A stretch of DNA of 64,000 nucleotides from Deltaproteobacteria bacterium (lineage in GTDB: Bacteria; Desulfobacterota; Binatia; UBA9968): NCBI GenBank assembly GCA_016193465.1, contig JACPSE010000155.1, positions 1 to 64,000 on the forward strand. The letters are read 5' to 3'. Both the position numbers and the translations under genes were made by a program. Below are positions 35,682 to 44,686 of the stretch, piece after piece (within the stretch, counting starts at the first letter, position 1; each line of letters begins with the position of its first letter). The notes under the pieces are model-generated. The model made no database searches, was not told the DNA's origin, and saw nothing but the letters and a program-made list of their open reading frames with translations.

Positions 35682-36761
35682 ATGAAAGACCGGGACTTGC
35701 GCACCATGATTTTGGTTCAGCATCAGAGGCTAGAGCGCTTTGTCGGCCTAGTTTTTCAGCGCCTGGGTTTGCCCGAAGCGGACGCGATGACGGCAGCGAA
35801 GGTCCTGGTCATGGCTGATCTCCGCGGCGTCGATTCGCACGGTGTCATCCGCCTCAGCCTGCACAAATGGTACGTTAAGGCGCTGCGCGACGGCATCATC
35901 AACCCCAAGCCGCGCATTCAGATCATGAATGAAACTCCAGCCTCCGCCCTGATTGAAGGCGATGGCGGCATGGGCATGGTCGTAGGTCGCCAGGCGGCAG
36001 AGCTGGCTATCGAAAAGGCGCGCCGGGTCGGAGTTGGCGTAGTGGCAGTGCGAAACAGCCGGCACTTCGGCATGTCGGCGTACTACGCCATGCTGGCTCT
36101 ACCACATGAAATGATCGGTATTTCGATGACCAACGCGGGGCGTCAGGTGGTGCCCACCTTCGGGCAGGAGGCCAAGTATGGGACGAACCCGATCTGCCTG
36201 GCCGCCCCAACCCTGGAGGAAATTCCTTTCGTCCTCGACATGGCCACGACGACTGCCGCAGCCGGGAAACTCGAGGTGGCGGCGCGATCGGCGCATCCCA
36301 TCCCCCTGGGCTGGGCCCTCGATGATAAATCCGAGCCGACGACGGATCCTCTGGCCGCGCAGCGAGCGCGCAAGCTCCTGCCCCTTGGCGGCACCCGCGA
36401 TGGGGGCAGCCACAAAGGATACGGCCTCGCCGTTATGGTCGAAATTCTCTGTGGTGTTCTGACGGGCACCCTCGCCTGCACTACCCCTCCCGAAACCGGG
36501 GTTCGTGGCCACTTTTTTGGCGCGATTAATATTGCCGCCTTCCGCCCGGTTGAGGAATTTAAAAAGGAACTCGACAACCTGCTCAGGTATTTGAAGTCCA
36601 CGCCGCCCGAGAAGGGGCAAAACCGGGTCTATGTGGCAGGAGAAATCGAGCACGAAACCACTCAAGAACGAAGCGTTAAGGGCATCCCGCTTCACGCTTC
36701 CACTATCACGCGCTTAAGGGAACTCAGCGAGCAACTCAACGTCCCTTACGACCTGGAATAG
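35682..36761 (+). CDS. malate/L-lactate dehydrogenase-family (Ldh2) oxidoreductase
   Basis: NAD(P)-dependent 2-hydroxyacid dehydrogenase of 359 residues with the Ldh2 fold. Motifs: VMADLRGVDSHGVIRL with the active-site His, then VAVRNSRHFGMSAYYAM, then GTNPICLAAPT, DMATTTAAAGKLEVAA and GGSHKGYGLAVMVEIL. Members reduce or oxidise malate, sulfolactate, ureidoglycolate or sugar acids, so the exact substrate cannot be stated. Divergent from the binding-protein gene, with 104 bp between them. Confidence 0.88.
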   Translation: MKDRDLRTMILVQHQRLERFVGLVFQRLGLPEADAMTAAKVLVMADLRGVDSHGVIRLSLHKWYVKALRDGIINPKPRIQIMNETPASALIEGDGGMGMVVGRQAAELAIEKARRVGVGVVAVRNSRHFGMSAYYAMLALPHEMIGISMTNAGRQVVPTFGQEAKYGTNPICLAAPTLEEIPFVLDMATTTAAAGKLEVAARSAHPIPLGWALDDKSEPTTDPLAAQRARKLLPLGGTRDGGSHKGYGLAVMVEILCGVLTGTLACTTPPETGVRGHFFGAINIAAFRPVEEFKKELDNLLRYLKSTPPEKGQNRVYVAGEIEHETTQERSVKGIPLHASTITRLRELSEQLNVPYDLE

Positions 36762-36790
36762 GTCCATCCCAGAGACTCAGGCAGGAGTGA

Positions 36791-37882
36791 TCACTGGTCT
36801 TCGTACTCTCTTAAGGACTCCCACCTGGGTTCCAAACCCAAGCCTGGCTCCTCCTTCAGGGTCGTCCAACCACGCGCCGGGCCGGGGGGATTGTGGTAGA
36901 TGATTTCACCAACCTTCCACATAAGATAGTGAAACTCCACACGCCAGCCGTTGGGCACAGCGGCAAAGAGATGCATGTTGTGGTGGGGCCAGCCTCCCCC
37001 GTTGGCAATGAGCAGGTTAAAGGCCTGCGCCATGGCCGCCACTTTGAGCCCTTCCGTGTAACCCCCTACGTAGCAGACGTTTGGCTGAAGAATGTCCACC
37101 GCCTGGTGCACGATAAGCTCGCGATGGCGGAAACGATGGCCCTCAGCCTGCCCCGCAGAGATGGGTATGGAAGTGCGCCGTCGAAGATCCGCCAGTAACC
37201 GGGCATCATTCCCGTACACGGGCTCCTCGAACCACGTGATGCGATAGGGCTCGATCAGCTTGCATAATTCCAGCGCGCGGTTGAAGGAGAACCGATAGTT
37301 GCCGTCAATCATCAAATCCACCTTGTCACCGATGGCGTCTCTCACAGCTTTTACGCGTCTCGCATCCTCGAGAGGATTTTCGCCTTCTTCGACGGCCACC
37401 ACCATTTTCAGCTTGTCTTCTCCCTGTTTGACGAAGATCTTGGCCATCTCCACCAGTTGCTCCAGACTGAATTCCCGAAACCCGAAAGTGATATAGCACG
37501 GCACCGGGTTCTGGGCCCCTCCCAGGAGGCGCCACACCGGCTCGCGATATTTTTTGCCTTTAATATCCCATAGGGCAATGTCGATCGTGCTCACCGCTGC
37601 GCTCCAAACACCTGTCTGGGAGCGAGGATTGAAGCCGGTATAGAGATTATGCCAGATGCGTTCGGTCTCTAAGGGATTTTTCCCCTTTAGGAACGGAGCG
37701 ATCTCTTTGTTGATGAATTCCTTGATGCCGAAACGCTGGGGCGCTCCTGTCAGACCATAGCCGGTAATCCCCTCATCCGTCTCGATGAGCGTAAAAGTTA
37801 CTGACCTTTTCATCTTGCGGTTAAGCAACGGAATATCTACTGGGATGGTATGGGTTGTGGCTTTGACGTTAGTTATTTGCAT
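36791..37882 (-). CDS. mandelate racemase/muconate lactonizing enzyme family protein
   Basis: Enolase-superfamily enzyme of 363 residues. Capping-domain start KATTHTIPVDIPLL, catalytic K-x-K in DKLKMVV, metal ligands in DLMIDGNYRF (Asp), WFEEPVYGND (Glu) and ISAGQAEG (Glu). It abstracts the alpha proton of a carboxylate; racemisation, dehydration of a sugar acid or cycloisomerisation are all possible. Start ATG 37882 follows GGGGGAGA; the longer frame to 37954 overlaps the binding-protein gene upstream. Convergent with the Ldh2-type gene. Confidence 0.88.
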   Translation of the reverse strand: MQITNVKATTHTIPVDIPLLNRKMKRSVTFTLIETDEGITGYGLTGAPQRFGIKEFINKEIAPFLKGKNPLETERIWHNLYTGFNPRSQTGVWSAAVSTIDIALWDIKGKKYREPVWRLLGGAQNPVPCYITFGFREFSLEQLVEMAKIFVKQGEDKLKMVVAVEEGENPLEDARRVKAVRDAIGDKVDLMIDGNYRFSFNRALELCKLIEPYRITWFEEPVYGNDARLLADLRRRTSIPISAGQAEGHRFRHRELIVHQAVDILQPNVCYVGGYTEGLKVAAMAQAFNLLIANGGGWPHHNMHLFAAVPNGWRVEFHYLMWKVGEIIYHNPPGPARGWTTLKEEPGLGLEPRWESLREYEDQ

Positions 37883-37931
37883 GTCGTTCTCCCCCTGTGT
37901 TTTCGCGCGTTCTATAAAGGCCGGTTTTCTC

Positions 37932-39011
37932 TTATGAGCCCCCCGGCAAGCCAAGAATTTTAGCGTGTGTTTTTATGTACTGATCGGATTTGTTAAGACA
38001 CTCGACATCACAAACAGCCATATATTTTCCGTGAGCCAGGGAAGCAATGTCCGCCCCGGATCTCCATGGAAACTCTCGGTAACGTGGCTGCGCACCTTTG
38101 GTAGCCAACCATAAGACAAAAAGCTGCGTCGTCGCTGGTGTCCTGGACCACTTGACCACATGAATCTGCGTGCCAAATTCCATTGCAAAGGGATCCGGCA
38201 GGACAAAGGCTAACGGCGCGCCCGCCTCCGCGGCCCTCATCGTGCTATAATAATTGACGCCGCAAAAAATCGGGAATTCTCCGGCCGCTACTTTTTCGAT
38301 GTTCTCCGTTTGTCCGCGCCCGAGCACGACTTTGTTTTTTACTAAATTTTCTAACCAATTCAGATACCACTGTCTGGTTTTGGGGTCATGTTGGAAGGCG
38401 TTGAGTTTCGGACGCGGGTCGTAGAGAACCTTTCCTTTCCACATGGGATCCAGACAATCTTTCCAGTCCTTGGGGGCTTTATCAGCAGGAACTGAATTCT
38501 TATTGTAGGTGATTCCCCTGGCTAGACCCGTGGTGGCCATGTATTCGTCTTCTGGATCAACGACCCTTGGATCGGGCGTGGTCCACCCCTTAGGAAGCGC
38601 CTTGATCAGCGCTTTATAAGAAAAGGGAGGCTTCGGGAATAAACCCGCTTGCTTGTAGTCCGGCCAGGCCTCGTGGGAGATGTTCAGTATATCAAAGGGA
38701 GGCGTCTTTCCAGCTTTTGTCTCCATAAGCATGCGCTGCATTTCCTCTGTTGTTCTCAGCCGCCGGAAGCTTGGCGCCTCAACGAACGGGAGCTCCTTTT
38801 TAAGCGCGCTCAGCAGTGGCTTCGCCTCCTCATTGGTCCAGTCGGTCCCTATCACTATCTTTCCCCCCTGCTTAGCCATCTCGGCCCTAGCGTCTTCCAC
38901 CAGACGGTTAAACGCGTCGGCTTGCGCCCGCACGAAGACGGGATTACAGGCCCCCCAACCGATAAGAAATGTGATTACCGACAGAAAAATCCTGAACTTG
39001 GCTTTCTGCAT
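37932..39011 (-). CDS. ABC-type substrate-binding protein (iron-type), paralogue of 44687 product
   Basis: Secreted binding protein of 359 residues: signal peptide to about VRAQA, then FNRLVEDARAEMAKQGG, FDILNISHEAWPDYKQAG, LARGITYNKNSVPADKAP, CLDPMWKGKVLYDPRP, and C-terminal YMAVCDVECLNKSDQYIKTHAKI. Nearly every one of these blocks has a counterpart in the protein encoded at 44687, so the two are paralogues. Cys pairs near the end may form a disulfide. Upstream of the enolase-superfamily gene on the same strand, so its ligand may be that enzyme's substrate. Confidence 0.85.
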   Translation of the reverse strand: MQKAKFRIFLSVITFLIGWGACNPVFVRAQADAFNRLVEDARAEMAKQGGKIVIGTDWTNEEAKPLLSALKKELPFVEAPSFRRLRTTEEMQRMLMETKAGKTPPFDILNISHEAWPDYKQAGLFPKPPFSYKALIKALPKGWTTPDPRVVDPEDEYMATTGLARGITYNKNSVPADKAPKDWKDCLDPMWKGKVLYDPRPKLNAFQHDPKTRQWYLNWLENLVKNKVVLGRGQTENIEKVAAGEFPIFCGVNYYSTMRAAEAGAPLAFVLPDPFAMEFGTQIHVVKWSRTPATTQLFVLWLATKGAQPRYREFPWRSGADIASLAHGKYMAVCDVECLNKSDQYIKTHAKILGLPGGS

Positions 39012-39074
39012 CGTTCCGCCCTCCCTATAAAGATAGTATTCACTTTGCCCCCGGGTTGTCCAGGTGCCGCTGCC

Positions 39075-40004
39075 TCAAGGGATGAACGGCGCCCGGGTGT
39101 GTCCCGACAGCAGAGTTGCCGGTAAGATCTTCTCCAGCTCTTCCATCGGCCAGGGACCGTCCTTGCGCCAGTCGCGGTAAATCGTAGCTTCCTCGGTCGG
39201 GTGGCTGTACAGGCCGATCTTGCCCGATCCAGCGCGGAAAACGAGCCCATTGATATGCGCGGCCTGCTCCGTGGCCAGATACACAACAATGGGGGATACA
39301 AACTCAGGTCCTGCTCGCTCATCTCCCTGCTCGTCTATGGGTTTTTTCCGCCCCAGGCCCGCTCGCTTAAGCGTGTCGCCATGGGTGGACTGCGGCTCAT
39401 TTCCGCGGTGGGTGTCCGCCAGCGGGGCGACGGCGTTGACGGTGATTCCGTAATCTCGCAGCTCAAAAGCGAGGTCCCAGGTGAGGCTGACGATGCCTCC
39501 CTTTGCGGCGCCATAGTTGGCTCTACCCTCTGGGTTGCGCCATTGGCTCGAGGTCGTGTTAATGATGCGCCCGTACCTCTGTTTCATCATGATAGGTGCG
39601 GCGTGGCGACACATATTAAAACTTCCCTTCAGATGGACTCCGATGACCCGATCCCAGGCCTCCTCCGACATCTCATGGATCAAAAAGTGCCAGAAGATGC
39701 CGGCATTGTTAACGAGAATGTCCAACCTGCCATAATGATCTATAGCCGTCTGGATGATCCTCAGCGCAGCCTCGAAATCGGCCACAGAATCATGGTTGGC
39801 GATGGCCTCGCCTCCCTTGCTGTTGATTTCTGACACGACTTGGTCTGCGGGAGCGCGCGAGGAACCGGCGCCGTTGCGCTCGGCTCCAACGTCATTGACC
39901 ACCACTTTTGCCCCTTCGGCTGCCAGCGCCAGGGCATGGGCCCGGCCGATGCCACGGCCGCTTCCCGTCACTATCGCCACTCTCCCTTTTAGACGTTCAC
40001 CCAT
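39075..40004 (-). CDS. short-chain dehydrogenase/reductase (SDR)
   Basis: NAD(P)-dependent classical SDR of about 309 residues. Cofactor loop TGSGRGIG near the N-terminus followed by VVVNDVGAERNG (an acidic residue after the second strand, favouring NAD), NNAG in ILVNNAGIF, catalytic Ser in NTTSSQWRN and the Tyr-x3-Lys pair in NYGAAKGG. The pattern resembles SDRs of (3R)-hydroxyacyl-CoA dehydrogenase type. Start: ATG 40004, 12 bases after GAGGAGG; GTG 40016 lies against the ribosome site. C-terminal extension of about 60 residues beyond the core fold. Confidence 0.88.
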   Translation of the reverse strand: MGERLKGRVAIVTGSGRGIGRAHALALAAEGAKVVVNDVGAERNGAGSSRAPADQVVSEINSKGGEAIANHDSVADFEAALRIIQTAIDHYGRLDILVNNAGIFWHFLIHEMSEEAWDRVIGVHLKGSFNMCRHAAPIMMKQRYGRIINTTSSQWRNPEGRANYGAAKGGIVSLTWDLAFELRDYGITVNAVAPLADTHRGNEPQSTHGDTLKRAGLGRKKPIDEQGDERAGPEFVSPIVVYLATEQAAHINGLVFRAGSGKIGLYSHPTEEATIYRDWRKDGPWPMEELEKILPATLLSGHTRAPFIP

Positions 40005-40037
40005 CGGTCTTGTCACCTCCTCATGGTAGAGTCACGC

Positions 40038-40319
40038 CTACTGGAATATTTCCTGCCACTCCTTGAGCAACTGCTCGTAGTTTTCCGAGGTTTCTGGCTG
40101 GACCGGATGAAGCTTAAGCTTGGCAGGGTTCAACTGCGCGTATAGCGGCGGCAAATCCGGCCTTGGAGAGATTCTTCCTGCAGCTCGGATATGCGATTGC
40201 CCTTCCTTGGAAATGGCAAAATCAACAAACAAGCGCGCCGCCTCCGGATGAGGGGCATCCGCAGCCAAAAGGCAGGAGACTAGACTGACGATAATATGCT
40301 TCCGTTCTCCACGTGTCAT
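40038..40319 (-). pseudogene. C-terminal fragment of an ABC-type substrate-binding protein
   Basis: The frame ends with DAPHPEAARLFVDFAISKEGQ, then RISPRPDLPP and a C-terminal helix, matching the last 80 residues of the binding protein at 34555. The N-terminal three quarters, including the signal peptide, are missing; the first residues MTRGERKHI have no counterpart. It is a truncated gene and unlikely to work. Immediately downstream of it on the minus strand is the SDR gene, to which it may once have been linked. Confidence 0.72.
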
Positions 40320-40507
40320 TTTTTACTCCAACGGACTCCCAAGCGACATCTCGCCTACGTTCCTAACATAGTCTTTTATCCCCGGTCAACGAGCTTTTCT
40401 TTCCTCTTCTTGTTGAGCAGAACCGCGAAGGGGTTGCAAGCCAAGCGGCAATTCACTAAACTCCCTCCACTCCGACAGAGGCAAGCAACCACTCACAAGA
40501 GGATCAA

Positions 40508-41722
40508 ATGACACAAGGAAATTCAGGCCTGGCCGACATATCGGCGCGGTCTGAAAGCTGGAACATGCGCCTGATAGGACACAGCGACCTGGCAGGTCAT
40601 GGAGACGGAAGCCGCATCGACAAGAAAGGCAAATTTCTCTTCGTCGCGCACATGAGAAGCGTGGCCGTGACTGTCCTAGATGTCGAAGATCCAAAAAACC
40701 CTCGGGTGGTAAACCAGCTTGCCAAGGCGCCGGGCGTTCACTCTCATAAGGTGCAGATCGCCGGAGATCTCATGTTGACCAATCATGAGCGCGCCCCCTG
40801 GGAAACCGGACCTTATCGACCGGGGCTGGCATTATACGACGTCTCGCGACCAGAGTCCCCCAAGGAGATAAGCTTCTTCCCGACAGTAGATAAGGGGGTG
40901 CACCGTTTTTGGTGCGCTGACGGTCGCTACGCCCATCTCCCGACCTCTGAAGAGGGTTACTCGAATCGAATTTACCGCATCGTGGACGTGCAAAACCCAA
41001 CCCGCGTGCAGGAGGTGGGCAGATGGTGGCTTCCCGGCCTTTGGGCGGCCGGCGGCGAAAGTCCAAGCTGGGGCCCCAAAAAAAGTGTCTGGTGCCACGG
41101 CATCATCACCGAGGGAAGCCGCGCCTACGTGGCCTACGAAGACGAGGGATTCGCCATTCTCGACATTAGCAGTCCCTCTTCGCCCCGTCTGATAAGCCGG
41201 CTCGACCTGATGCACCCTTTCCGTGGCCACACACATACGGTCTTGCCTTTGCCAAGGCGAAAACTGCTCATCGTTGCCGAAGAGGCCGTGCGCAATCGCT
41301 GCGAAGATGCCTACAAGATGGTCTGGGTCATTGACGTCCGCGAAGAGACGAAACCTATTCCTATAGCCACGTTTCCGATTCCTGAAGGCGACTTCTGCGC
41401 CCGTGGCGGGCGCTTCGGTCCCCACAATGTGCACGAGAACCGGCCTGGCTCCAAAATAGATGACCTGCTGATTTACCTCTGCTATTTCAATGCCGGCATA
41501 AGAGTCGTTGACGTCAGTAACCCGTTTCGTCCTGAAGAGGTCGGTTTCTTTATCCCTCCTGCGCCTCAAGGTCAGGAGGCCATCCAAATCAACGACGTTT
41601 ACGTGGACAGCGATGGGCTGATCTATGTCACTGATAGAATAGGCGGCGGGTTGTATATTCTCGAGTATACGGGTCCCCGCCCGACAGCGCCAAAGGAGAG
41701 AGGACGGAGTTTCTTCGACTAA
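40508..41722 (+). CDS. LVIVD-repeat propeller protein
   Basis: Protein of 404 residues with repeats of the LVIVD type: FLFVAHMRSVAVTVLDVEDPKNPRVV, GLALYDVSRPESPKEI, YRIVDVQNPTRVQEV, GFAILDISSPSSPRLI and IRVVDVSNPFRPEEV, each a propeller blade, plus many conserved His (RGHTHTVLP, GPHNVHENR). No signal peptide is evident. LVIVD proteins have no settled function; those near catabolic genes may be enzymes or scaffolds. The His cluster suggests metal binding. Followed after 49 bp by the tandem cyclase. Confidence 0.82.
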   Translation: MTQGNSGLADISARSESWNMRLIGHSDLAGHGDGSRIDKKGKFLFVAHMRSVAVTVLDVEDPKNPRVVNQLAKAPGVHSHKVQIAGDLMLTNHERAPWETGPYRPGLALYDVSRPESPKEISFFPTVDKGVHRFWCADGRYAHLPTSEEGYSNRIYRIVDVQNPTRVQEVGRWWLPGLWAAGGESPSWGPKKSVWCHGIITEGSRAYVAYEDEGFAILDISSPSSPRLISRLDLMHPFRGHTHTVLPLPRRKLLIVAEEAVRNRCEDAYKMVWVIDVREETKPIPIATFPIPEGDFCARGGRFGPHNVHENRPGSKIDDLLIYLCYFNAGIRVVDVSNPFRPEEVGFFIPPAPQGQEAIQINDVYVDSDGLIYVTDRIGGGLYILEYTGPRPTAPKERGRSFFD

Positions 41723-41771
41723 AGGATGAGGTGACAATTCGCGCGGCGTTTTACTGGATACCGGAGGAGGT

Positions 41772-43301
41772 ATGGCCAAAATCTACGACCTAAGCGTCTC
41801 CTTGAGAACTGAGAACATGGAGTCCAGCGAGGTCAAATTGACCTCCGTCACGCATGACGAAGCGGCCAGGATATTCGCCAAGCGCCACAACCTGAAAGTT
41901 TCCGACCTCCCACAGGCCTCTTTTTTCTCCACCGAGCGAATCCAGTTAAGAAGTCACTTGGGCACTCACCTCGACGCTCCCTATCATTTCTATCCGACCT
42001 CCGAGGGCCGCCCGGCGAAGCTCATTGACGAAGTGCCCCTGAAATGGTGTATCAGCGACGGGGTCGTGCTCGATTTTCGTCATAAAAAGCCCTCCGAGCC
42101 GATTACCGAGTATGACGTCGCCTCCGAGCTGGAAAGAATCGGCTACAGGCCGAAGCGAGACGATATTGTCGTCCTTCGGACAGGGGGCACGGACCACTAT
42201 GACAATGATCCCCGCTTCGCCGAGTCGGCAGCAGGGATGAACGGCGGCGCGCTGAACTATGTCTTTCGTTTCGGCGTAAAGGTCATGGCTACGGATTCCG
42301 CCACGATCGATATGCCCATCCCGCTGATGACGGAACGTTTGGTAAAAGGAGACAAGGCCGCCTATTTCCCGATACACCGGGCCGGACGGCTGACGGAGTG
42401 GACGCACGCGGAGAAACTCGCCAACCTTGGCAGTTTGCCGGCTCCGTTTGGCTTCAAGCTCATGTTTTTTCCCGTTAAGATCGCGCGCGGAACCGGCGCC
42501 TGGATACGGGCCGTTGCTATCGAGGACGCTTGGCTGAGCAGCCATCGCCTTCGGCTCGTCGACCTTAGCCTGCCCATCATGAACCACAGCTTTGAGCCCG
42601 GGGAAAGCCGCGTCATGACAGTCCATCACGATCAAAATCAAAGAGCCAAGGCGAAGCGCCTTCGCATGCCCGTCTCTGAGATCATCCACCTGGGGGCGAT
42701 GGACATCGTGGAAACTTACACCCACGCGGGTACGCATGTGGACGCGCCCTACCACTTCGGCCCAACTTGCGACGGGAGAAGGGCTTCGACGGTGGATGAA
42801 CTCCCGCTCGATTGGTTCTACAGCGACGGGGTTCTGCTTGATTTTAGCGCGACGAAGCGCCCGGGCGAAAATATCTCGGTTGCAGATCTCGCGGGAAACC
42901 TGGAGCGGATCGGGCATCGGCTGAAAGACCAAGACATCGTGCTTATTCGCACTGGAGCCGCCGACCGCTTCAGTGACGATCCGAATTTTTCTGACCTGTC
43001 CTTAGCCCTGGACAAAAAGGCTCTCCTCTGGCTGCTGGATCAGGGGGTCCACGTCATAGGTTGCGACGCGGAGTCACTGGACGGTCCGGTCGGTCCTATG
43101 GTCGAAGCCCTGCGCGCAGGCAAAAAGGAAGGCTTCTTCTCCATCCACTATGCCGGCCGGGAGCGCGAGTTCTGTCTCATTCACAAGATGGACCTAAGCT
43201 CATTGCCGCGCGCTCATGGCTTCAAGGTCGTCGCTTTTCCGATCAAGCTGGAGGGGTGCAGCGCGGCCTGGACACGCGCGGTTGCCCTTGTGGAAATGTA
43301 A
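41772..43301 (+). CDS. tandem cyclase-family (kynurenine-formamidase-like) hydrolase
   Basis: Two cyclase domains in one chain of 509 residues. The metal motif HxGTHxDxPxH occurs as SHLGTHLDAPYH at 61-72 and again as THAGTHVDAPYH at 317-328; each half repeats IVVLRTGG/IVLIRTGA, a second acidic metal region (ATDSATID, GCDAESLD) and FPIHRAGR/FSIHYAGR. Members hydrolyse formamides, cyclic amides or lactones with Zn or Mn. Single-domain proteins are the norm, so this is a head-to-tail fusion with both active sites apparently intact. Shine-Dalgarno GGAGGT before ATG. Confidence 0.88.
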   Translation: MAKIYDLSVSLRTENMESSEVKLTSVTHDEAARIFAKRHNLKVSDLPQASFFSTERIQLRSHLGTHLDAPYHFYPTSEGRPAKLIDEVPLKWCISDGVVLDFRHKKPSEPITEYDVASELERIGYRPKRDDIVVLRTGGTDHYDNDPRFAESAAGMNGGALNYVFRFGVKVMATDSATIDMPIPLMTERLVKGDKAAYFPIHRAGRLTEWTHAEKLANLGSLPAPFGFKLMFFPVKIARGTGAWIRAVAIEDAWLSSHRLRLVDLSLPIMNHSFEPGESRVMTVHHDQNQRAKAKRLRMPVSEIIHLGAMDIVETYTHAGTHVDAPYHFGPTCDGRRASTVDELPLDWFYSDGVLLDFSATKRPGENISVADLAGNLERIGHRLKDQDIVLIRTGAADRFSDDPNFSDLSLALDKKALLWLLDQGVHVIGCDAESLDGPVGPMVEALRAGKKEGFFSIHYAGREREFCLIHKMDLSSLPRAHGFKVVAFPIKLEGCSAAWTRAVALVEM

Positions 43302-43328
43302 GCGTAAACGAGTTCCAAGGTTTCACCC

Positions 43329-43637
43329 ATGGAGAATCGACGCGAGAGCGTACCTTCTGAGCGCCTGCTGCACATTTACCGCACGATGGTCAGGCTGCGC
43401 GCCTTTGACGAAAAGCTCATCGAGCTAGGTGCAGAGATCGCTGCCACCGTGGCAGAAAAGGGGTTCCCGGCGCTCAAGGCTCCGATCCAGCGCGTCTGCT
43501 ATCCGGACAGGATCGTCCCGGGCACGGTCTATGGCGAGTCCTTGTTTATGATCGAGGTCAAGAATATAGTCGACGGCGTCCAAAAAGCGATGCCGGCGAC
43601 GATGTCCCACGACGGCGGACGCCTGCCGACCAACTGA
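43329..43637 (+). pseudogene. in-frame fusion remnant of dehydrogenase E1-alpha N-terminus and E1-beta C-terminus
   Basis: Residues about 12-32 read LLHIYRTMVRLRAFDEKLI, the conserved first helix of E1-alpha (PdhA/AcoA). From GAEIAATVAEKGF onward the sequence reads ALKAPIQRVCYPDRIVPG and EVKNIVDGVQKAM, the C-terminal transketolase domain of E1-beta (PdhB/AcoB). Everything between is gone: the thiamine-diphosphate site of alpha and most of beta. A deletion of about 2 kb across adjacent alpha and beta genes would give this. It keeps a frame and start, so a 102-residue peptide could be made, but it cannot be a dehydrogenase. Confidence 0.75.
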
Positions 43638-43644
43638 GATCGAC

Positions 43645-44670
43645 ATGCAGCGTATTGACATTCATAACCACGTCATACCTGCCGCATATATCAAGGCGGT
43701 CCGGGAGGCCCCCCAGCGCATGGGGAGCCGCATTGAGCGTGACGGGCAAGGGCGGGAGTGGTTGCTCCTGGACAGTGGTAGGAAGACCCAGCTCCGGCGC
43801 CCTTTCATAGAACCGGAGCTTCGCCTGCACGCCATGGCAGAAGCGCAAATTGATGTCATGGTCGAGTCTATTCTGCCGCCTCTTCTCCATTATTGGGCAG
43901 ACGTGGACAAGGCGGTGCGTGTCTGTCGCACCGTCAACGATGCCATAGCTGAGAATGTCTCCCGTTATCCGGACCGCGTCGTCGGCATGGGAATGGTCCC
44001 GCTCCAGGATGTAGGGGAAGCAATCCGGGAGCTTGAGCGCATCGTCCACGAGCTTGCGATGCCGTCGGTCATCGTTGGAACCAACGTCAACAGTAAGAAT
44101 CTCGACGAGCCAGAATTCTTTCCGTTCTTCGAGCGCGCCCAGGGGCTGGAGGTGCTTGTCTTCGTCCATCCACACGAGGTCGCTGCGTCCGAGCGCTTGA
44201 AGCGCTACTACCTGACGAACTGGATCGGCAATCCGCTGGAGACATCCATCGCTTTCGCGAGCCTGATCTTCGGTGGGGTCTTGGAACGGCTGCCAAAATT
44301 GAAAGTCTGCTTCGCCCATGCAGGGGGTTACACCCCCTGGATCCGCGGCCGGTGGCGTCACGGCTACAGCGTGCGTTCAAAACCGGAGGTTGTCCTTAAA
44401 CACCCCATTTACGAGTACACGCGCCAATGCTTCTTCGACACCGTCATCTTCGATGAACTGGCCCTGGAATACTTGATCCGAGCTGTCGGGAGTGACCGCG
44501 TTCTGCACGGAACGGACTACCCTTCGGACATGGGAACCTGGGACCAGGTTCCGCTCATCAACAGGTATAGCAACCTTACTGAAACAGATAAGGAGAGGAT
44601 ACTCGGAGGAAATGCGGCGGCGTTGTTGAGATTGAACCAGCCGCCCCTCGCCAAACAGGAAGGCAAATAA
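43645..44670 (+). CDS. amidohydrolase family 2 (ACMSD-like) metal-dependent enzyme
   Basis: TIM-barrel metalloenzyme of 341 residues. The first metal motif is DIHNHVIP at the N-terminus; a His in LVFVHPHEV, another in KVCFAHAGGYTPW and an Asp in LHGTDYPSDMG complete the site. This is the pattern of ACMSD, gamma-resorcylate decarboxylase and related hydrolases, so decarboxylation or hydrolysis of a ring-cleavage product or aromatic acid is likely. It starts seven bases after the E1 remnant and is followed by a binding protein gene 16 bp on. Confidence 0.88.
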   Translation: MQRIDIHNHVIPAAYIKAVREAPQRMGSRIERDGQGREWLLLDSGRKTQLRRPFIEPELRLHAMAEAQIDVMVESILPPLLHYWADVDKAVRVCRTVNDAIAENVSRYPDRVVGMGMVPLQDVGEAIRELERIVHELAMPSVIVGTNVNSKNLDEPEFFPFFERAQGLEVLVFVHPHEVAASERLKRYYLTNWIGNPLETSIAFASLIFGGVLERLPKLKVCFAHAGGYTPWIRGRWRHGYSVRSKPEVVLKHPIYEYTRQCFFDTVIFDELALEYLIRAVGSDRVLHGTDYPSDMGTWDQVPLINRYSNLTETDKERILGGNAAALLRLNQPPLAKQEGK

Positions 44671-44686
44671 CCCGGAGGGCAAAACC

